Positions 61,660 through 64,000 of a stretch of DNA of 64,000 bases are shown piece after piece. The DNA comes from Pseudomonas fluorescens (GTDB taxonomy: Bacteria; Pseudomonadota; Gammaproteobacteria; Pseudomonadales; Pseudomonadaceae): positions 5,659,001 to 5,723,000 of the forward strand of contig LR782234.1 of assembly GCA_902825215.1 (NCBI GenBank), read 5' to 3'. The translations under genes and the position numbers were made by a program. The notes beneath the pieces are model-generated. The model was not told the origin of the DNA and did not search any database. It was given only the letters and a program-made list of their open reading frames with translations. Numbering within the stretch: position 1 is the stretch's first letter; each line of letters opens with the position of its first letter.

Positions 61660-62834
61660 GCATTATTCGCTTCGAAGACGTCGACGTAATCTTCGCCAAG
61701 GACCCGCGCGAGGCACTCAAGCTGCTCGACCAGGGCATGACCCGCAACGAGATCCTGAAGAAGACCGGGCAGATCGTCGGCGTGGAAAAAGCCACGCTGG
61801 ACATCAACAAGGGCGAGATATGCGTGCTGATGGGTCTGTCCGGCTCGGGTAAGTCGAGCCTGCTGCGCTGCATCAATGGCCTCAACACCGTGAGCCGCGG
61901 CAAGCTGTTCGTCGAGCATGAAAACCGCCAGATCGACATCGCCTCGTGCACACCGGCCGAGCTGAAAATGATGCGCACCAAACGCATCGCCATGGTGTTT
62001 CAGAAGTTCGCCCTGATGCCGTGGCTGACGGTGCGCGAGAACATCAGTTTCGGTCTGGAAATGCAGGGTCGACCGGAGAAGGAACGCAAGAAACTGGTCG
62101 ATGAAAAGCTCGAACTGGTCGGTCTGACCCAATGGCGCAACAAGAAGCCTGACGAACTCTCCGGCGGCATGCAGCAGCGTGTCGGCCTCGCCCGTGCGCT
62201 GGCCATGGACGCCGATATTCTGCTGATGGACGAACCGTTCTCGGCCCTCGACCCGCTGATCCGTCAGGGCCTGCAGGATGAATTACTGGAACTGCAACGC
62301 AAGCTGAGCAAGACCATCGTCTTCGTCAGCCACGACCTCGACGAGGCGCTCAAACTGGGTAGCCGCATCGCGATCATGAAAGACGGGCGAATCATTCAGT
62401 ACAGCGTGCCGGAAGAAATCGTCCTCAACCCGGCGGACGACTATGTGCGCACCTTCGTCGCCCACACCAACCCGCTCAATGTGCTCTGCGGGCGCAGCCT
62501 GATGCGCACGCTGGACAAGTGCAAACGCATCAACGGCTCGGTGTGCCTCGACCCGGGCGGCGATTCGTGGCTGGACCTGGCTGAAGGCAACACCATCAAA
62601 GGCGCGCGGCAGAACGGCTCGGTGCTGAACCTGCAGAACTGGGCCCCGGGGCAAGCGGTGGAAGGCCTCGAGCGCAAGCCGACGCTGGTGGACTCGAACA
62701 TCGGCATGCGCGACGCGCTGCAGATTCGTTATCAGACCGGCAACAAGCTGGTGCTGCACGATGACAATCATGTGGTGGGGATTCTGGGCGACAGCGAGTT
62801 GTATCACGCGTTGCTGGGCAAGAATCTCGGTTAG
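61656..62834 (+). CDS. cbcV: choline/betaine/carnitine ABC transporter ATPase CbcV
   Basis: 392 residues. Walker A GLSGSGKSSLLR, signature LSGGMQQRVGLARAL, Walker B ILLMDEPFSALDP; the C-terminal ~110 residues form a tandem CBS-type regulatory domain. Energises uptake by CbcX and CaiX, and BetX in relatives. Terminator follows at 62849. Confidence 0.97.
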   Translation: MSIIRFEDVDVIFAKDPREALKLLDQGMTRNEILKKTGQIVGVEKATLDINKGEICVLMGLSGSGKSSLLRCINGLNTVSRGKLFVEHENRQIDIASCTPAELKMMRTKRIAMVFQKFALMPWLTVRENISFGLEMQGRPEKERKKLVDEKLELVGLTQWRNKKPDELSGGMQQRVGLARALAMDADILLMDEPFSALDPLIRQGLQDELLELQRKLSKTIVFVSHDLDEALKLGSRIAIMKDGRIIQYSVPEEIVLNPADDYVRTFVAHTNPLNVLCGRSLMRTLDKCKRINGSVCLDPGGDSWLDLAEGNTIKGARQNGSVLNLQNWAPGQAVEGLERKPTLVDSNIGMRDALQIRYQTGNKLVLHDDNHVVGILGDSELYHALLGKNLG

Positions 62835-62848
62835 CCGCAGGTTGGATA

Positions 62849-62880
62849 AAAAAGGGATCGCGGTGAGCGATCCCTTTTTG
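62849..62880 (+). terminator. terminator of cbcXWV
   Basis: AAAAGGGATCGC and GCGATCCCTTTT stem with T-run. Confidence 0.93.
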
Positions 62881-62891
62881 TTGGGTCAGGG

Positions 62892-62933
62892 AAAAGCCCC
62901 TCACCCTAACCCTCTCCCAGAGGGAGAGGGGAC
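62892..62933. repeat. type D repeat
   Basis: AAAAGCCCCTCACCCTAACC then CTCTCCCAGAGGGAGAG, between cbcV and betT. Confidence 0.85.
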
Positions 62934-62960
62934 CGACCGGGGGATGCTGCAGTTATCCCT

Positions 62961-63070
62961 GATCGTTCCCACGCTCTGCGTGGGAATGCAGCCCGGGACG
63001 CTCCGCGTCCCACAACAGCGGACGCAGAGCGTCCATTGATGCATTCCCACGCAGAGCGTGGGAACGATCA
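62961..63070. repeat. long palindromic repeat, type C
   Basis: Bounded by GATCGTTCCCACGC and GTGGGAACGATC, between cbcV and the BCCT gene. Confidence 0.9.
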
Positions 63071-63072
63071 TG

Positions 63073-63104
63073 CAAAAGGGGCTCAATCGAGCCCCTTTTG
63101 TTTT
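63073..63104. terminator. terminator of the BCCT transporter gene
   Basis: CAAAAGGGGCTC and GAGCCCCTTTTG stem; T-run on the minus strand from CAAAA. It precedes the stop of the minus-strand gene by a few bases. Confidence 0.85.
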
Positions 63105-63110
63105 AGCGGT

Positions 63111-64000
63111 TTAGCTGTACACCCGCCCAAGCAACTGCCGATGACTCTCAAACTGATCCAGCACATCCCGGGTAATCTGCTCTGGCGTAAAGCCCATCAA
63201 GTCGTAATCCTGACTGCCGTTGTGCAGATACACCTCAGCCCGGTAATAACGCTGACGCGCCTCATCCGATTGCGCCGACTCAGTCGGAGTCGCCAGATAA
63301 CCCTCCAGGCTCACCTCGTAAACGAACGGATTGCCCTCTTCCATCTCGACCCGCACACCCATGCAACGCTTGGCCTTGCCTAACAGCGTTTGCACTTCAA
63401 TGCCTTGAATACGCAATTGCGCGGCGGCGTCTTCCAGCGCCGGTGTCACGTGCTTGTCCATGAAACGCTGAACCACCGATTGGCTCGGTTGCAGGTCCAG
63501 TTGGGTCAGCCGCTCGCTGAAACCGCGACGCCCACGCTCGGCCAGTTGCGCCTGCTCCTGTTCGATCTGCACATCCTGACGCATCGCCTTGTGCAGGCCG
63601 AACATGAAGCACACCAGCACCACCGAGAACGGCAGGCCGGCCAGCACCACCATGGTTTGCATGGCTTCAAAGTTACCGGCGAACAGCAGGCCGATGGTCA
63701 CCAGCGTGATCACCACCGACCAGAAGATCCGCAGCCAGTGCGGCGCATCTTCGTCGACGTTGCCGCCCTTACAGGAAAGATTCGCCATCATCACCGCGCC
63801 GGAGTCGGCCGGGGTCAGGAACAGCACGAAGCCGACGAAGATCGACACACCGATCACGACTTTCGACGCCGGGTAATGCTCAAGCAACTGATAGATCGCC
63901 ATCGACGGCTGTTCCAGCGCCGTCTTGCCCAGCTCCACCGCGCCGTGGTTCATCACCAGATCCAGCGCCGAGTTGCCGAAGATCGACAGCCACGCCAAAG
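63111..64000 (-). CDS. betT: BCCT-family choline/betaine transporter BetT, C-terminal part
   Basis: Open to the right edge; the last ~296 residues are seen. Membrane segments with FLTPADSGAVMMANLSCKGG (typical BCCT helix region) then a ~150-residue hydrophilic C-terminal tail, as in BetT of Pseudomonas, which senses osmolarity. Sodium- or proton-coupled import of choline. The start and first half lie outside the window. Gene order matches the betT next to cbcVWX in P. aeruginosa; a betaine-specific BCCT cannot be excluded. Confidence 0.9.
   Translation of the reverse strand, partial: LAWLSIFGNSALDLVMNHGAVELGKTALEQPSMAIYQLLEHYPASKVVIGVSIFVGFVLFLTPADSGAVMMANLSCKGGNVDEDAPHWLRIFWSVVITLVTIGLLFAGNFEAMQTMVVLAGLPFSVVLVCFMFGLHKAMRQDVQIEQEQAQLAERGRRGFSERLTQLDLQPSQSVVQRFMDKHVTPALEDAAAQLRIQGIEVQTLLGKAKRCMGVRVEMEEGNPFVYEVSLEGYLATPTESAQSDEARQRYYRAEVYLHNGSQDYDLMGFTPEQITRDVLDQFESHRQLLGRVYS

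Noticed and set aside
62892..62933. Second terminator for cbcXWV
   Set aside because: It is a type-D repeat copy also found at four other places; the real terminator is at 62849.

Overview
The window looks like the chromosome of a fluorescent pseudomonad (Pseudomonas fluorescens group). The sequence is GC-rich, intergenic gaps are packed with Pseudomonas-type REP palindromes, and from about 25 kb to the right edge gene content and order follow the choline/glycine betaine/carnitine region known from P. aeruginosa and P. fluorescens.

Left part (1-22.7 kb), housekeeping and accessory genes: the end of a PhoX-like phosphatase, srkA, rarD, a GcvR-like ACT protein (minus), malate synthase G (glcB), a stand-alone response regulator (minus), a CBS/nucleotidyltransferase protein overlapping a DnaQ-like exonuclease, an iron-uptake surface-signalling set (ECF sigma factor, FecR-like regulator, ferric-hydroxamate TonB receptor, PepSY membrane protein, 59-aa membrane protein), a GST, creBCD (minus), a retropepsin-like protein, a YihG-like acyltransferase and a DUF2780 protein.

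Middle patch (22.7-25.1 kb), lower GC and disturbed: a frameshifted remnant of an RskA-type anti-sigma factor, a small exported protein, a truncated second copy of the fdhA 3' end, and a small unknown gene followed by a cold-shock gene. Two nearly identical lux-box-like palindromes precede the two unknown genes, and the cold-shock cassette lies between direct repeats of the fdhA 3' end.

Right part (25.1-64 kb), methylamine catabolism: fdhA, purU, soxG, soxA, soxD, soxB and glyA (all minus), a TraX-like gene, ltaE, gbcB divergent from gbcA, etfB, etfA, dgcB, dgcA, a DUF5943-like gene and a membrane dipeptidase (minus), three small genes, then carnitine genes (cdhR minus; caiX, cdhC, cdhA, cdhB and a gamma-butyrobetaine dioxygenase plus), gbdR and sdaB (minus), the cbcXWV transporter (plus) and the end of a BetT-type transporter. 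Together they import betaines, convert gamma-butyrobetaine to carnitine to glycine betaine, demethylate stepwise through dimethylglycine and sarcosine to glycine, handle the released C1 units (FdhA, PurU, GlyA) and turn glycine/serine into pyruvate (GlyA, SdaB).

The most unusual signals are not protein genes. (i) A four-copy array between gbcA and etfB pairs a GATCA element with a DnaA box 55-66 bp downstream; the same architecture occurs twice after rarD, and more DnaA boxes lie inside etfBA. (ii) The lux-box-like pair. (iii) A possible small RNA with promoter and terminator opposite the carnitine/gbdR intergenic region. (iv) A 141-bp palindromic element before the dipeptidase stop codon. 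(v) 21-bp phased direct repeats upstream of cbcX, candidate GbdR sites. All need computational or laboratory confirmation.
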